From: Pomacea canaliculata
Lineage: Eukaryota > Mollusca > Gastropoda > Architaenioglossa > Ampullariidae
Reading direction: 5' to 3'
Length of the DNA stretch: 64,000 nt
Assembly (NCBI RefSeq): GCF_003073045.1
Contig: NC_037593.1
Location: forward strand, 1,045,525 to 1,109,524
The position numbers were made by a program, and so were the translations under genes. Shown one piece after another: positions 1 to 12,500 of the stretch. The number at the start of each line of letters is the position of its first letter. Within the stretch, counting starts at the first letter, position 1. The notes under the pieces are model-generated. The model was not told the origin of the DNA and did not search any database. It was given only the letters and a program-made list of their open reading frames with translations.

Positions 1-199
1 GTTTCTGATATTTAGACAGGACTACACAAGATTTCTGACTGGTGATAAGACTTCACATGGCCCGCCGAGATTGGTATTCCTCGTGCTTTGTGTAGTCTTT
101 GATGCTAATATATGACAGCTCATGGTCTAAAATCGTGTCATTTTACGAAAGGCTTGAGCTGAAGCAGGCTTTGGTTTGGTCTTGTTCCCAATAAGAACT
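1..199. other. Spacer downstream of UBE2V-like gene
   Basis: Non-coding sequence at the left edge, 3' of the minus-strand UBE2V-like frame. It holds an imperfect inverted repeat (gactacacaag near 20-30 and ctttgtgtagtc near 89-100). No clear polyadenylation signal for the minus strand was found here. Confidence 0.4.
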
Positions 200-628
200 T
201 CAGAAAAATGTTTGTCCTTCAGGCGGCTGTGGCACTTTATTTTCCTTCAGTGTCATACACTCACGAATCCCTGCTAAACATGTTTGAATGTTCATGCCTG
301 ACGTCCACTGTCGAAGACATGTAACTTTTTTGGGATCCACTACACCCGTCTCTTTGTTGACACAAGACAAATTAATTTTTGTCTGGAACTGAACTGTTGG
401 CGGCATATCTGGGTACCTGTCACCACAATGCAACCTCACAGTGTAAATGCGGTTCTCAAACTGCGTTCTTGGTGGACCTAAAATGGAGCCTGTCCAATGC
501 GAAAGAGTCATATCTTCGTCATCCTCTAGCCCCCAACTAAGAGTACCATCTCCGCCACCCTTTTGGCCTTCTTCAAGCTCATCAAGTAGTCGGAAGTTAC
601 GAGGAACAACATAGTCACTGCCCGCCAT
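200..628 (-). CDS. UBE2V: Ubiquitin-conjugating enzyme E2 variant (UBE2V/MMS2-like), single exon
   Basis: Predicted 142-aa protein. UEV proteins are catalytically inactive E2 folds that pair with UBC13 (UBE2N) to build K63-linked ubiquitin chains in DNA-damage tolerance and NF-kB-type signalling. Seen directly: the family N-terminal block [17 protein letters not shown], then [20 protein letters not shown], the GPPRT/ENRIY strand, a YPDMPP loop and the C-terminal [10 protein letters not shown]. The normal E2 active-site cysteine context is absent, as expected for a UEV. I chose the start at 628 because [13 protein letters not shown] fits family N-termini; the frame stays open further upstream to 688. 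The family usually has introns, but here the frame is uninterrupted. The second half ([12 protein letters not shown] and on) is more divergent than the first. It may be an intact retrocopy or an intron-less paralogue; no poly-A tract or target duplication was seen. It is divergent from the FKBP6-like gene. Confidence 0.9.
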   Translation of the reverse strand: MAGSDYVVPRNFRLLDELEEGQKGGGDGTLSWGLEDDEDMTLSHWTGSILGPPRTQFENRIYTVRLHCGDRYPDMPPTVQFQTKINLSCVNKETGVVDPKKVTCLRQWTSGMNIQTCLAGIRECMTLKENKVPQPPEGQTFF

Positions 629-1097
629 GTTAGTTTCGTGACTTTCTAGCAATTGTGGGCAGAACGCAAAGACCAGTGATGTCATCACGTTGTGTTGTTC
701 GTTATAGGATCATCTAAAAACTATGACGTATAAGCAAAGAAAATTTCTTGAAACCAAATTAAATTAAAAATACTACACAAAATAAATAAAAGTATACTTT
801 ATACAATTGTTTAAACAAAGAATGTGTACCTTCAAAATGTTTTACAGGATGTTTTAATGTTTGTGACGCTACCGTTTTCGTGTGTGCACTATGATAATTG
901 TTTATTGAGCTGGTTCATGTGACATCATCAAAACATGCGTAGAGGACATGGGGGACATGGTCGACATGACCAAAAGGGCACTATAGTGGTACCGCTGGAG
1001 TTATCATGAATATTTTTGCCTGGTTTTCATGGTTGGATACTGAAGCGTTAAAGAATTGTGGGTTCACCCTACCCCAACTACCTTAAATTTACTGTAC

Positions 1098-1429
1098 CAG
1101 TGGCGTAGGAAGATGTTCGGCGTTGGGGGGGCAAACTCCCTGCTGACAGTGAACAGCGTTCGCACTCGCACATTTCGTAAAAAAGGATGGGGGTTACTGC
1201 ACGCACGCATGATCTGATCGTCAGAGGTGTTAGAGCCTCCACTTGCCTCAGGGCCCGCTTTTGTGACGGTGATGACCGTCTCCTCTCTACGTTCCCCTAC
1301 CTTTCTTCAGTTCTTTGCTCTTTGTGAGGAATTACGTCTCAAATATTGGGGGGGCAAAAGGATATTCCTGCCCCCCCTGTATTTTCCTCGGGGGGGGGGG
1401 GGGCTGCCCCCCTGGTTCCTACGCCACTG
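1098..1429. mobile_element. Non-autonomous DNA transposon (MITE) with CAGTGGCGTAGGAA termini
   Basis: A 332-bp element. The left end reads CAGTGGCGTAGGAA and the right end is its exact reverse complement, TTCCTACGCCACTG. It is flanked by TGTAC on both sides (1093-1097 and 1430-1434), a probable 5-bp target duplication. The interior has G-rich and C-rich runs, including about 15 consecutive G near 1390-1403, and no coding potential. The termini look like those of hAT or related cut-and-paste families. The superfamily is uncertain because the duplication is 5 bp rather than 8. Confidence 0.75.
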
Positions 1430-2312
1430 TGTACTTGTACACAGAAACAAAAGCACATTTGATTCGACTGTTGCAGACGACGGATCAATGAACATGCACT
1501 TCGATCGATCGACTAGTTTGTCAGTTTCCATGAAAAAAAATTAAGTTTAATGGAGAAAATAATTTTACTGACATTTCTTGTTCAGAAGTGATGTTTCTAT
1601 TGGCATTTTTTCTTGTTTCCTCTCAGTACATGACAGTACAAAGTCTTTTGAGTGTGGAAGTACGTACAGTACGTGCATGTCCGGTACACATATACGGTAC
1701 ACTGTATTTGAGACGATTCTGCCTTGGATAATTTAATTATTCCGTTAAATAAATATACATTGTAACCGGACTGACCGGCACCCTATCTCTAACTAACACC
1801 CTAGCGCCAAATCAGTCCGTTCCTCTTTTGTCGGTACAGGGAAGAGGACGGGAGTTCCCTAGGAGAATTTTTTCTCTCTACTAAAATTCTGGCTCTCGTT
1901 AGTCGGGTGCGTCGCCTAGTTCGTAATTGCCTCGCGTTGTGTTCTTTTTCTTTTCCTTCTAAACCTATTTCTGCACGCACCCGAGCTACAGCCGACCTAG
2001 GAGCCCACAAAAGACCCTGCTTTACTAACTGCACGTAAAGTGTCCTTTCGGTTGGTGTGTCAGTTTCGCCGGACCTTCTCGTGTGTTCTCTTCTTCTGCT
2101 GTGTCACACCTACATACACCGGGACAGTACACACACTAGCACTCGCTGACACTATCACTCACACAAGTACTAAAGTTTAAGACATAAATTTATTCACAAA
2201 ATATATATATATCTGCCAACAACACGACTACCAAACTAACCAACTACCCAAACTTAAACTAGCCTACCTACCTATTCACCTAGCCGAAACCTAACACCTA
2301 ACTCCGAGGGGT

Positions 2313-2497
2313 GGGGAAAGAGACTGAGTGCCACGAGCCGCTTTTACCAGCGGACCAGATGCGTTTCAGCACCTTGGTACTTCTCGCTTGCTCAGCTCGC
2401 AGGAGGGAAAAAGGGGGGAAAGAGACTGAGTGACACGAGCCGCTTTTACCAGCGGACCAGATGCGTTTCAGCGCCTTGGTACTTCTCGCTAACTCAG
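2313..2497. repeat. Two-copy tandem duplication, 102-bp period
   Basis: The segment from GGGGAAAGAGACTGAGTG through CTTCTCGCT..CTCAG occurs at 2313-2395 and again at 2415-2497 with only a few substitutions, offset by 102 bp. It lies in a GC-richer island (about 1760-2740) in the spacer between UBE2V and FKBP6. No open frame of note spans it. Confidence 0.85.
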
Positions 2498-3412
2498 ACT
2501 CAAAGGGCTCTAGCTACCAGACCCAACAGGACCAGTTCTCGTTCTAAGAGAAAAGGCGCGGACGCTGCTGTGCGCCCGCATTTTGTACAGGGCAGCTTGG
2601 GTACTACGTCACCCGCAGTTGCTGCCCTGTCTCGCGCTGCGTGCCGCTCGCGCGACCACGCGTGGGGTGGAAGGGGATGTGGGGTGGAGGGACTGGGCAC
2701 TGTCAGCGGTACCGCTGACCGAAACTAGCGCCCCCGCTACACTATAAATAAATTCTTGCATGGTAAATAAATTATAAAGAGATGATTCAACAACCACTTG
2801 CAAAACAAATTTTGTTCTGGTGTCACAACAGAAATCGTACATATACCCACACACCCATTGCCAAAATTAAGCTGGTTAAAAAAATGCCTAGAAAAATCCA
2901 GGATGTAAATTATGCTTATATTACTCAACTTCAGCTACTACTATATTTTAATTTAACATCTGGCGGATTTTAAGTAGCTCAATCACTATGTATACGTACT
3001 ACGATCCCCAATATTTCGAGTTTTATGCGGGGCAATTAAGTTCAAACTATCTGTGGTGCGCTTCTGTTTACTAATAATGAGATTAGGACCCGATTACACC
3101 GCAGTATTAAAACAAACCGATCAGAGCCTCTGCTGTAAACACGGAGACTGAGCGATATTAGTTGTTATTCCTTCGTTTGTCTATCCACGAACTTGTATTA
3201 CCTCACTGTGTGCAGACGATTTTTTTAGTCAGGTTACCAAAACAAGGCTGGTGTGTACAAAGCTTCCGGTTTAGTCACATTCATTGTTTAGGCTCACCGA
3301 GACTAACAGCGGAAGACGTCACAAGAATCTAAGCTTTGGTCTCGGCAGACAGACAGCAGTCCACCTATACACATCCGTCCTTCTCTGTGACGCTACTGTA
3401 AGTCTGACTTCC

Positions 3413-3424
3413 TGCGCATGCGCA
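3413..3424 (+). promoter_or_regulatory. NRF1-type promoter motif
   Basis: The palindrome TGCGCATGCGCA is a perfect match to the NRF1 consensus (YGCGCAYGCGCR) and lies 94 bp upstream of the FKBP6-like ATG. NRF1 sites near start sites are common in TATA-less promoters of housekeeping and germline genes. An ETS-like CTTCCGG also lies near 3262. No TATA box is obvious. Confidence 0.55.
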
Positions 3425-3517
3425 GACTACACCGCGGTACATCGCGAACTGATAGACGTGCGTAGGTACATGCGGAGGATTATTTACGTCTTGAAGTAAT
3501 ACCGCCAAGCTGCTGAA

Positions 3518-6500
3518 ATGGAAATATTCGATGTAAGTATAAGAAAGGCTTGGTGCCACTGGTTTGATTGACATTATTGTCTTGCTGAGCTACTTGTTGC
3601 ACAACCCAGTAGATATATATAGTTGTTTTCTTTCCGAGTTGCGAGTTTTATTCTGCGTTTGAATTTTTGTTTTTCATGGAAACGTCGGTCTGTCACTTTC
3701 ACTTCTGTGAACTCATGCTGATTATGCAGACGGGGAACTTTGTTTTGAAAAAGGAACCTTAATTCTAACGGTACACTAAACAAAACTTTAAGAATCAGGT
3801 TATTGTTTTTATTAAGTAAAACTTTAGTGTCAGGTACAGTATTGAGCAGACACGCGACATCATCAAAATATGTGTGGAGGACAGCTAATCTCCAGTCCCA
3901 TAAACCATCTGGAGGATACCTTAGTCACTATTTTTATACGATAAAACTTTAATAACTTTTTAATATGCATGGTTTATATGCACAAACCCAGACTAAAACT
4001 CTTAAATATTAATCATAACTTGGCTTTGAAGAAATGTTATCCTGTCAAGTGGTTTATTTTGCTACAAATTCTCTGAGATTATTCAGACTGCTTATAGTAA
4101 CTAAACTATGCTTTTCAATCAAACATTTTCTATCCATCTATTCCTCTTCGTGAATCAGGTTGCACATAAGGCCTCAACCAGAGTACACCACTGATGTCGA
4201 TCGGCTGAAACCCGCTCCAGGTGACCCCATGTCCAGCCCTTTCCTTTCATCTTCCTTTCCACTGTTCTTCTCCACTTTCCTTTTGGCAGCCTCATTTTCT
4301 TCGGTCATTTGGAGTCCATCGTAGGGCGACTCTGGAGAGGTCTGCTGTCTGCTGGCAGAGCACATGTCCAATCCATCGCCAACGCCTTTGTTGAACCTGT
4401 GTGGTGATGGACTCTGTTTCAGTTCTTCGGTGAAGTTCTTCGTTGGTGATGGTATTTGGCCAAAAGATGTTAAGTATGCGCCTGAGGCATATGTTTTGGA
4501 AGACGTCAAGTCTGTTACTGATAGTTTTGGTCATCTTTCATGATTCGGATCCGTAAAGGAGGGTGCTGATCACATTTGACTTGAAGATTCTTAGCTTGAT
4601 CTTCTTACTGATGTTTTTTGCCTTCCCTGTGCTCCTGAGTGAGGCGAAGGCCTGGCTGTCATCTGCCAGTTTCTCTATGTAGTCTCTTTTGTCGGTTTTG
4701 TCATCCTCTTTACCTCTTTGTTTAGTTTTGTATATCTTTGTCTGTGTTGTTCCTTCAGGCGTTCAGATCTAGTGCTGTTGATTTTTTGTTTGGTTGACTT
4801 TCTCTTGTCTATCTTCTTCCATGTCTCTTGTCTGATCCACTGTTCTTTCATTTTCCATTGGAAGCCCAATATTTTCTCTCCAGTTCTCCCTATTCTTACA
4901 ATGCTCGCTAGGCAAGTATACCCCGGGGTCCCACAGGGGAATCGAACATTTTACTGTGAGCAAAATGATTCAATTTCTAGAATTCATGATTTATGATTGT
5001 AGTTTTGTTAGAGCTTTACAACTGACATTAGTCATTGGATGTGCAGGATGACAGAAGTATTCCCCTGAAAGAAGGCTTGGACCTTGCGGATCTTCAGGAT
5101 CCCACTAAAGGCGCGGTCTTTGAATTAGACCAAGAGGAGATTCCTAAAGGTATTTCATTTATTATAAATGCTGGAGAGAAATATAAAATCAAAATATAGC
5201 TACTTTAACAAGCATGATGTCTTTGACAATATTCTCAAATATAAAGAACTTTTTCTGTCATCAGGAGATGAATGTGAAACCAAAAATAACTACTTCAACA
5301 AGCATGATGTCTATGACAATATTCTCAAATATGATGAAGAGGTTTTCGCTGCAATGGATGATGGGCGGGAGCCATTTGAAGTCATGCAGAACAGTATGGA
5401 GGACATCTCAGGTGATGGGGGCGTCTTCAAAAAAGTTTTGCGGCCAGGTGCTGGCCCTGTAGTACCTAGGAACTCCCTGGTGAGAGGTAAGGATATTAAA
5501 TACAGTAATTCCTCGCCACTTTGCGCCTCACCTTTCACAGCTTCACTATTCCAAGGGTTTTTATAAGAAATTAATCAGAAAAATGATTCGCAGATCTATG
5601 CCTCTTCGCAGATTTTCTAAAATATATATATTTCATGAATTTTTAGATGAAGAAAGCCCAAAATGCATAAAAGTATATTATATTAATTCTAACACTAAAG
5701 AAATATTGTAAATAATAAAATAATAAATAATATGAACAACAGTACATAGTGCATGTATTTACTCTGAAACGAGAACCAGCATCGCTTGCCTGAGACGCTA
5801 CGTGCCTACTCACAATTGTAAACAACACACAATTTGTTGGTTGCTAGAGAAGTGACCAAGCAGAGAGTGCTGTGTTGTATCCCAGCCCCCGATGGGCTCA
5901 GTACAGTAGCGTGTTGTGTACTTTTTTGTCTTTCGTTCTATTACAGATACTGTATTACTCTACAGTACAGTACATGTTATGTGTTTGTTCTTTTATTTAC
6001 TGTAAAGGTACAATACATGCGCAGAACAGTGTGGGAATGGTTATTAAGGAATTGAGAAAAGCTTTTGTAGCATATAAGTATGGGGGAGGGTTTATAAAGC
6101 CTGAATATAGTGTATAAATAAATATACCGTTTCTATTTTGCAGATTTTCGGTTATTGCGGGCAGTTCTGATAAATGTATTACTTGTCAATTCTATTCTAA
6201 ACTAGCATGAAATGATCAGGATTTTCATTTTTCCAGGTCATGTTAAATTGTCACAAATACACAAAATTGTTATGTCAGTAATGCCAGTGAAGGCAAAATC
6301 TGTAGGTAAAATGACAAGCGAGGTCTGTGGTAATTTTTCCACCAACATTTTACAAGTTCATCTGTCATACAATGAAGAAATGTCAGTCGTATTTAATATT
6401 TGATTTCGGGATATTCATTGCTTGGGTATATCATACGGATGCATATGGAATGCAAGTGTGAAGATACAGAAGAAAAAAAAGCAAGCTAGAGTTTCCATAT

Positions 6501-9500
6501 GCCTTAAAAATCAGTTCTTGGAAAGAAAAAAGTTTTGTGCCTGTTTTATGTTGTTTGCCTGTGTCATACTTCCTGTACAGTACAATGCCTGTAAAATAAT
6601 TTTTTCAATATTTGCTGCATCAATTTACAATTCATTACAATGCTCATCATGTGGTGAATAGGTTTACTTTTATGTTTGCCCCTGTTGTCTTGCAAAACAG
6701 TGCTGCCCCTTTGTGCTTGTTTTCTTGCAAAGACCACAGTGATGTTATGTTTTTTGTGTCACTTTGCAGTTCATTACAATGCTTATAAAGAAGGTGAAGA
6801 GGAGCCCTTTGATTCCTCAAGACTTCGCACTGAGGTTGACAAGTTTCACTTGTTTAGAGGTAAATAGCTGAGAGAGTGTTGATACAAAGTATGTTTGAAT
6901 ATGCTTATAATATGTACAGAAATTTTTGTGTGCTTGTGCACAAGGGTAATTCAATGTTTTGTATGAAATCAGTATTATCACAAGTGTTTTAGCAGAAAAT
7001 AGCTTTAAGATCTTGGCATCTTAATTACCATGTGGCAGTGAGCGATATGAAGATTTATTTAAACATTTGATTAGACAAATCGTAAGTAAAATTTAGTTTT
7101 GTCATGTGATGACTAGTATAGGGCTATAGTGTTGGTGCTGCACTTCTGCTCTGCTAAGCAGACTATCAGAAGGTGAAATGGGTAACTGTTGGGGTGAGTT
7201 ATGTCGAGGATAGAGTAGTCTGCCTTTGGCGGCACTGGACCGTCGGGTGGACAAAAGACCAGGAAGTCTCACCACTGTTTCTCTCCCCTGGAATCAGTAG
7301 GCCTATCAACCACTACTACATCACGACAGACAAAGTGCAGGGTCACGTCGGAATGCGGGATGGTAGTTGTCATTACAGGCAATTTCTCAGAGAAGGGGAG
7401 AGGAGCAGTCAGAATATTCCCGTTAATTATAAGGCTGCGGTATAGCTATAGCAGGACAACAGCGCTGGCTGTTATTGCCACCCGCTGGACACAGGTAGTG
7501 AATAGGAAGCCAGACGGGATGGCGCCACAGTCGCAGATTGCGTTACTAGTGAGGATGGGGTAAGAAGGGGGGTCTAGTGTGGGCAGGAATAAGTCCACCT
7601 GTCCATCATATGTTAGCTACGGAGTGATTGGTTGCAGAATGGTCGAAAGTAAGTCTGAGGTATGTTAGACCAATCACAAGAGAGAATGATACTTGCAGAT
7701 GAGGATTTAACATTGTGATCAGCGTAGAATCGTGGTCTTCGCACTGGGCTCTCGAGGAGGAATGTTGTAACTGAGGTCTGTTCAAGGCCTGATTCTCCGC
7801 CGTGAGTCTTGGAATCGTGACAGCTCCAGCACAACTGACTCAGTAGGTGCATAAGACCCATTCTATCATAGAGTGCACAACACTTCATCGCCAGTAACTG
7901 TTAGGTCGCAAACAGTAGAGGCTGAGGATGGTAGATAAGCGTTGGTCGTTCTTAGGCACTGTTAAGCTTGAGACAGCAGTCTGGCCTAGAAGGACAAGAG
8001 GGACACGTGGTGGCACACAGCGGTGCCAAAGTCTCTGCACTTGTGAAGGGGGCTGCTACAATCGCTACAATCAACAGAGTAACATCAACGGATTCTCGGA
8101 CGTCAGCAACATCGTAGGGTTCTCATGTGACAAGACTTTTGTGTGACGAGATAAGTAGTGAGTGTGTGCTACACGAGTGTAGTGTGCTGTGTGTAGTAGG
8201 TAAGGTAATTAGTGGCTTGTGATATCTGGACTAGGTATGGAGAAATAATGGGACACCTAGAAAACGGCCATAGTTGAGATTGCATCATTTTTGTAAATTG
8301 TTTGGAATACTCTTGATCGTTAATAACTTTCTTTATCACACTAAAAGTGTGCGCATACGGTAAATGTCGGCATGAGTTGGTAGAGGTGTTTAGAGTGTGA
8401 TCAGCCCGAGGCAGTGGCAATCGCAGCCTCTACCATCTTCGCGTGCTCATTCCCCGGAGTTCACGACACTGTAATCTCATATTCTGACATTTGACTTGTT
8501 TTTTAGAGGTGATGCCAAGGATGTGTTTATGGTTTGTCCTATTTGATAGTATGTTGCAAAGTCAGTCGGTAGGCTTGTACTGTAGATTTTATAATGCATT
8601 TTCTTTTTGGTGTTTTGATTGGATGTTTTCTAGACAGCAGAGTTTTGGGATTTCATGTGGCAGTCAGCACAATGAAGAAAGGCGAGATTTCCCGCTTTCT
8701 CTTCAAACCCACGTACTTCTATGGAGCCATGGGTTGTGGTCAAAGAATTCCACCTAATTGTACAGGTGCAGAAATTATGCAAACATTTTATAAATTTAAC
8801 GGGTTTTGGAATTATTTAGTTAAGGAGTTTCTTTGGTGGACTATTGTAAAATGTTATAAATGTATTGGTTTGTTACTTGGTCCTCTAGGCAGTCTAGGGT
8901 ATTGATCTTGGTGACTTGCAGAAGAGTTGTTAACTAAGCTGAATAATTCATAAATGTGTCACTGGTGACATTTTTAGATTAAGTTTATTTTTATATATTA
9001 TTCCTTCTATGTGCAGCTTTGTTTGACATTGAGCTGCTGAGTTTTGTGGAGAACAATGGAGTGGAGGATTACTACAGCAAGACAGAGGTGAGCATCACAT
9101 CATGATATTGGGTATCACAGTGGGGCAATGGCTGCATTAAGTTAGGGAGTGAGATGGATTGGGAAAAAGTGTGATTGGGGCAAAGAACTGTTGGTGATGA
9201 GATTGTTATAGAAACAAAATGAAGCAAATAATTAGCTAAATTAAATAATTAAATGCGAGGTAGGCGTCTAGAATGATTAAGGTAAGGGTTGTCAAGAATG
9301 ATTAGGGTAGGGATCAAGAGTGTAGAATGATCTAGCTTTGGTGCCAAGGCTGATACGATGACCAGTAAATGATGTGACCCCTGAGGGTTCCAGTCAAGTG
9401 CCTGCCTAGCATTGATGTCAGCTGGTTTGCTTAGCGTGTGTCTCCAGCTACATTTACGATTTTTGATGTCTTGGCTAGCAGCATTCTGGTTGGTTCTTTT

Positions 9501-12500
9501 TCCACAGGCTGCTGCTGGAGATCTTTTCAGGCCATCTTATTCCCAGAATGTGGTGTAGGCATTAGTTGGTAAAGGTCTGGAGTTTGTTGTTGATGGTGTT
9601 TGTCACTCTCCAGGTGTCAGAACCATACATGCCTTCACATTGGTGTTGAAGATGCGGGTCTTACTCCAGAAGGACAATGCTCGGGAGTTCCAGATGGGGC
9701 AAAGGCTGTTGAAAGCATGCCTGGCCTTGTTGATGCAGCTTTTGATGTTATCGTCCGCTCCACCGTCCTTGTTGACAATGCTCCCTAGATACGTGAAGCG
9801 GTCTGTTTCCAGGATGTTCTCTCCTTGAAGTTGGATTGGGAGTTCCTGCTTGTTGTTGATTCTCATCACTTCGATCTTTTTTTGTTTGTTGACTTTTAAG
9901 CCAGTCTTCTCAGCTTCCTCTGCTAGCTTACTCAGTTTGGTTTGTGCATTCTGCTTCCAAGGAGATAAGAGAGTATTGTCATCTGCCTAAGCTCATAAAC
10001 ATTATGAAGACTCATCCTGCCAAGTTATCCACAACGGCAAACTCACTAAACTTTTTGTAATGAAGACTGGCGCAATAATATCACTGGATCATGCTCATTA
10101 TGTAATCACTGGATTATGTGCAAAACAACAACACTGGTATCCAGTGAACCTTCACCAAACAGCTAGAGTAAATGACCAGTAAATGATGCAACATGAACAG
10201 GGTTCAAGTATTTGATGCTCTAGAGCCGCGGTTCTCAAACGGTGGCGACGACATACTTACAAGGGGGGTGCGAAGGTGGTCATTTTTAAAAAGTTTCTTA
10301 TACCAGTATTAGTGAAATTAGCTTACATTGCTGGCTAAGGGGGGTGCGCGGACAGACCTTCATCAGGGGGCATCACAAGTAAAAGGTTGAGAACAGCTGC
10401 TATAGAGGTTGATATATGACTTAAAGCTTTTCCCCTTACAGTCTGTTATGTTGATGCTTGTAAAAGAACCTGTTATATCTTTTTGATGGTAAAGTTGTGA
10501 TTTATCCAAACAAAAGAAAGAGCATACTTGCTGATGTCTTTTCAGCAAAATCATTCACAGACTATTATCTTTCCTTAACAGAAAAAAATAATCCTATTTT
10601 GATAGGATAATACAGAAATATTTGAACATAAAAATTTCAGAGTCCATCTTGGTTTTGTCTTGCAGGAAGAGAGGAGACTGATGCCTTTTGAAGAAATTGC
10701 TAAAGTAGCCAAAGCCGAACGACTGGTAAAAAATGTTTTTTTTATTATTAATATTATTGATACAGTATATAATTTTTTAAAAATCCCATGAAGCTTTCCT
10801 TATAATTTTTTTCTTTTAGTTCATATATATATAGAGCTTTAACGGTAAGTGCTGCCATGAACTATAATAAGTATTACTATGTTAATAATGCTTGCATAGG
10901 TGATGCGATGTTTAGCAGTTTTGCAAAAGTAATTGCAAGTTATCATTTTATTTCTCTATTAGTTTAGTTAAGAGTTTAAAATATTTCACTTTCTATATTA
11001 GCTGCAGAATTCTACTAAAACTTCTTTGTTTTCAGGAAGGGAATGAACGTTACAATCAAAATACATTTGGAAAAGCTCTTTCAAGTTACAAGAAAGTAAG
11101 TAAAGATGAGCATGCCACACAATTCTGGAAATCAAACACCAAAGTATTTGAGTATAGTGGATGATATTTACCCAAGTGCCTCACCAAAATATTTTGTAGA
11201 CCAGAAATATTCCAAATTTCATAGTAAGCATGTGTATGTATTTTATGTATGTATATATGACTTTGTAGCAGATTACATATGAGACTGATTTTTTTTTTCC
11301 AGGCATTAAGAATTCTTGAAGATTGTCATTTAAAAAATGAGGAAGAAGAAAAAGAATGCATAAGGCAGCAGATAAGGGTGAACCTGAACATTGCCCAGTG
11401 TCTCCTGAACTTAAATGACTATCCCCGAGTCATCATGCACTGCAATAAAGTTTTGCATCATGAAACACATGATGATCCAGAAAAATTCTTCTCTAAAGCC
11501 AACTTTCGGAAAGCAAAAGTAAGACCTGTGCATGTTGAGCTACTCTTGAACAAATGTGTAACCTGTTAAGTGAAAGAAATAGAAGAATAGCTATGCTTGG
11601 GATATAATTCTGCTATAAATTTTAACATTTACACTTGCATGTCAAAGTTTTTATTTATCTGAGATGGTTTGTTGTTTAAAACCCTTTTATCCCCATTTTT
11701 TGTTTGTTGCTTCTTTTTAAGGCCTTTCAACAGCAAGGGAGATTTGATGAGGCCGAAAAATTTTATTTTCGAGCACGCAGAACAAACCCGTCCTGCAAGG
11801 AAATTGGAGAAGCTTTGAAGAAATTGGAGCAGTAAGTTAGAGATTATACTGGAGTTTATAATGCATTACTTGATTATATAGCGTATTCCTTGAATACCCA
11901 GTTCATCACTTTTAAAAGACAATTTATCCAGTTCATAGTATTTTTGTAATGAATGTTAAATTTATATGAAAATTAGTGTTTTTCTTCAGGCAAAAGAGAA
12001 AATATCAGCTTGATGAAAAAGAGATTTGTCTTCGAATGTTTAGAGGCCTACGCAGCACTGATGGTAAGAGTTGGCATGCCTTTCTCATAGTGTTTTCATC
12101 AGCTTTTGTTAAAATAATATTTTGAATGTGTTTATAAGGGTGGTATCTGCTTTAAAATGATTGTGCTAGTGTGATTGTGTTGTCTCTAGGTTTATGTTTT
12201 AAAGTGGGTCAGTATGAGAGAGAAACATCAACCTGTCTAAAACCAGGCATAAGTTACAATATTTTATGATAAAGCTGTTTGACTTAAAAATGCTGTTGGA
12301 TTTGTCAGCAGAAGAAGAAACCCAGTCAGAGATAAAACAAAATGAGGAAAATATCACGGAAGAATTTGTAAACAGTGTCAAGAATGCAGTCAGGTCCGTC
12401 ATTTGGTTGACTCTTCACGCTTTTTGTAATGTTTCTTGTCTTTTGTTATGTCTGATGCCTTTTGTAATGTTTGATGCCTTCTTAGCTTGACAGCTCATCA

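Larger units (their letters stand above)
629..3412. other. Intergenic spacer between UBE2V-like and FKBP6-like genes
   Basis: About 2.8 kb separate the divergent start codons. It contains the MITE at 1098-1429, a GC-richer block with the 102-bp duplication, and a perfect 18-bp palindrome at 2702-2719. Short open frames here show no recognisable protein similarity. The remainder is AT-rich with nothing identifiable. Confidence 0.5.

Noticed and set aside
4930..4950. B-box-like GTTCGATTCCCCTG on the minus strand
   Set aside because: No matching A box upstream and no tRNA fold; not called as a tRNA or SINE.
5168..5566. 132-codon open frame on the plus strand
   Set aside because: It is the real FKBP6 exon 3 (5265-5486) plus intron read-through, including the decayed duplicate upstream; not a separate gene.
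8505..8545. Possible FKBP6 exon reading EVMPRM after a TTTTTTAG acceptor
   Set aside because: It resembles the FKBP EVIPG motif, but it has no suitable donor, while joining exon 4 directly to 8634 keeps frame and gives the spacing expected of FKBP6.
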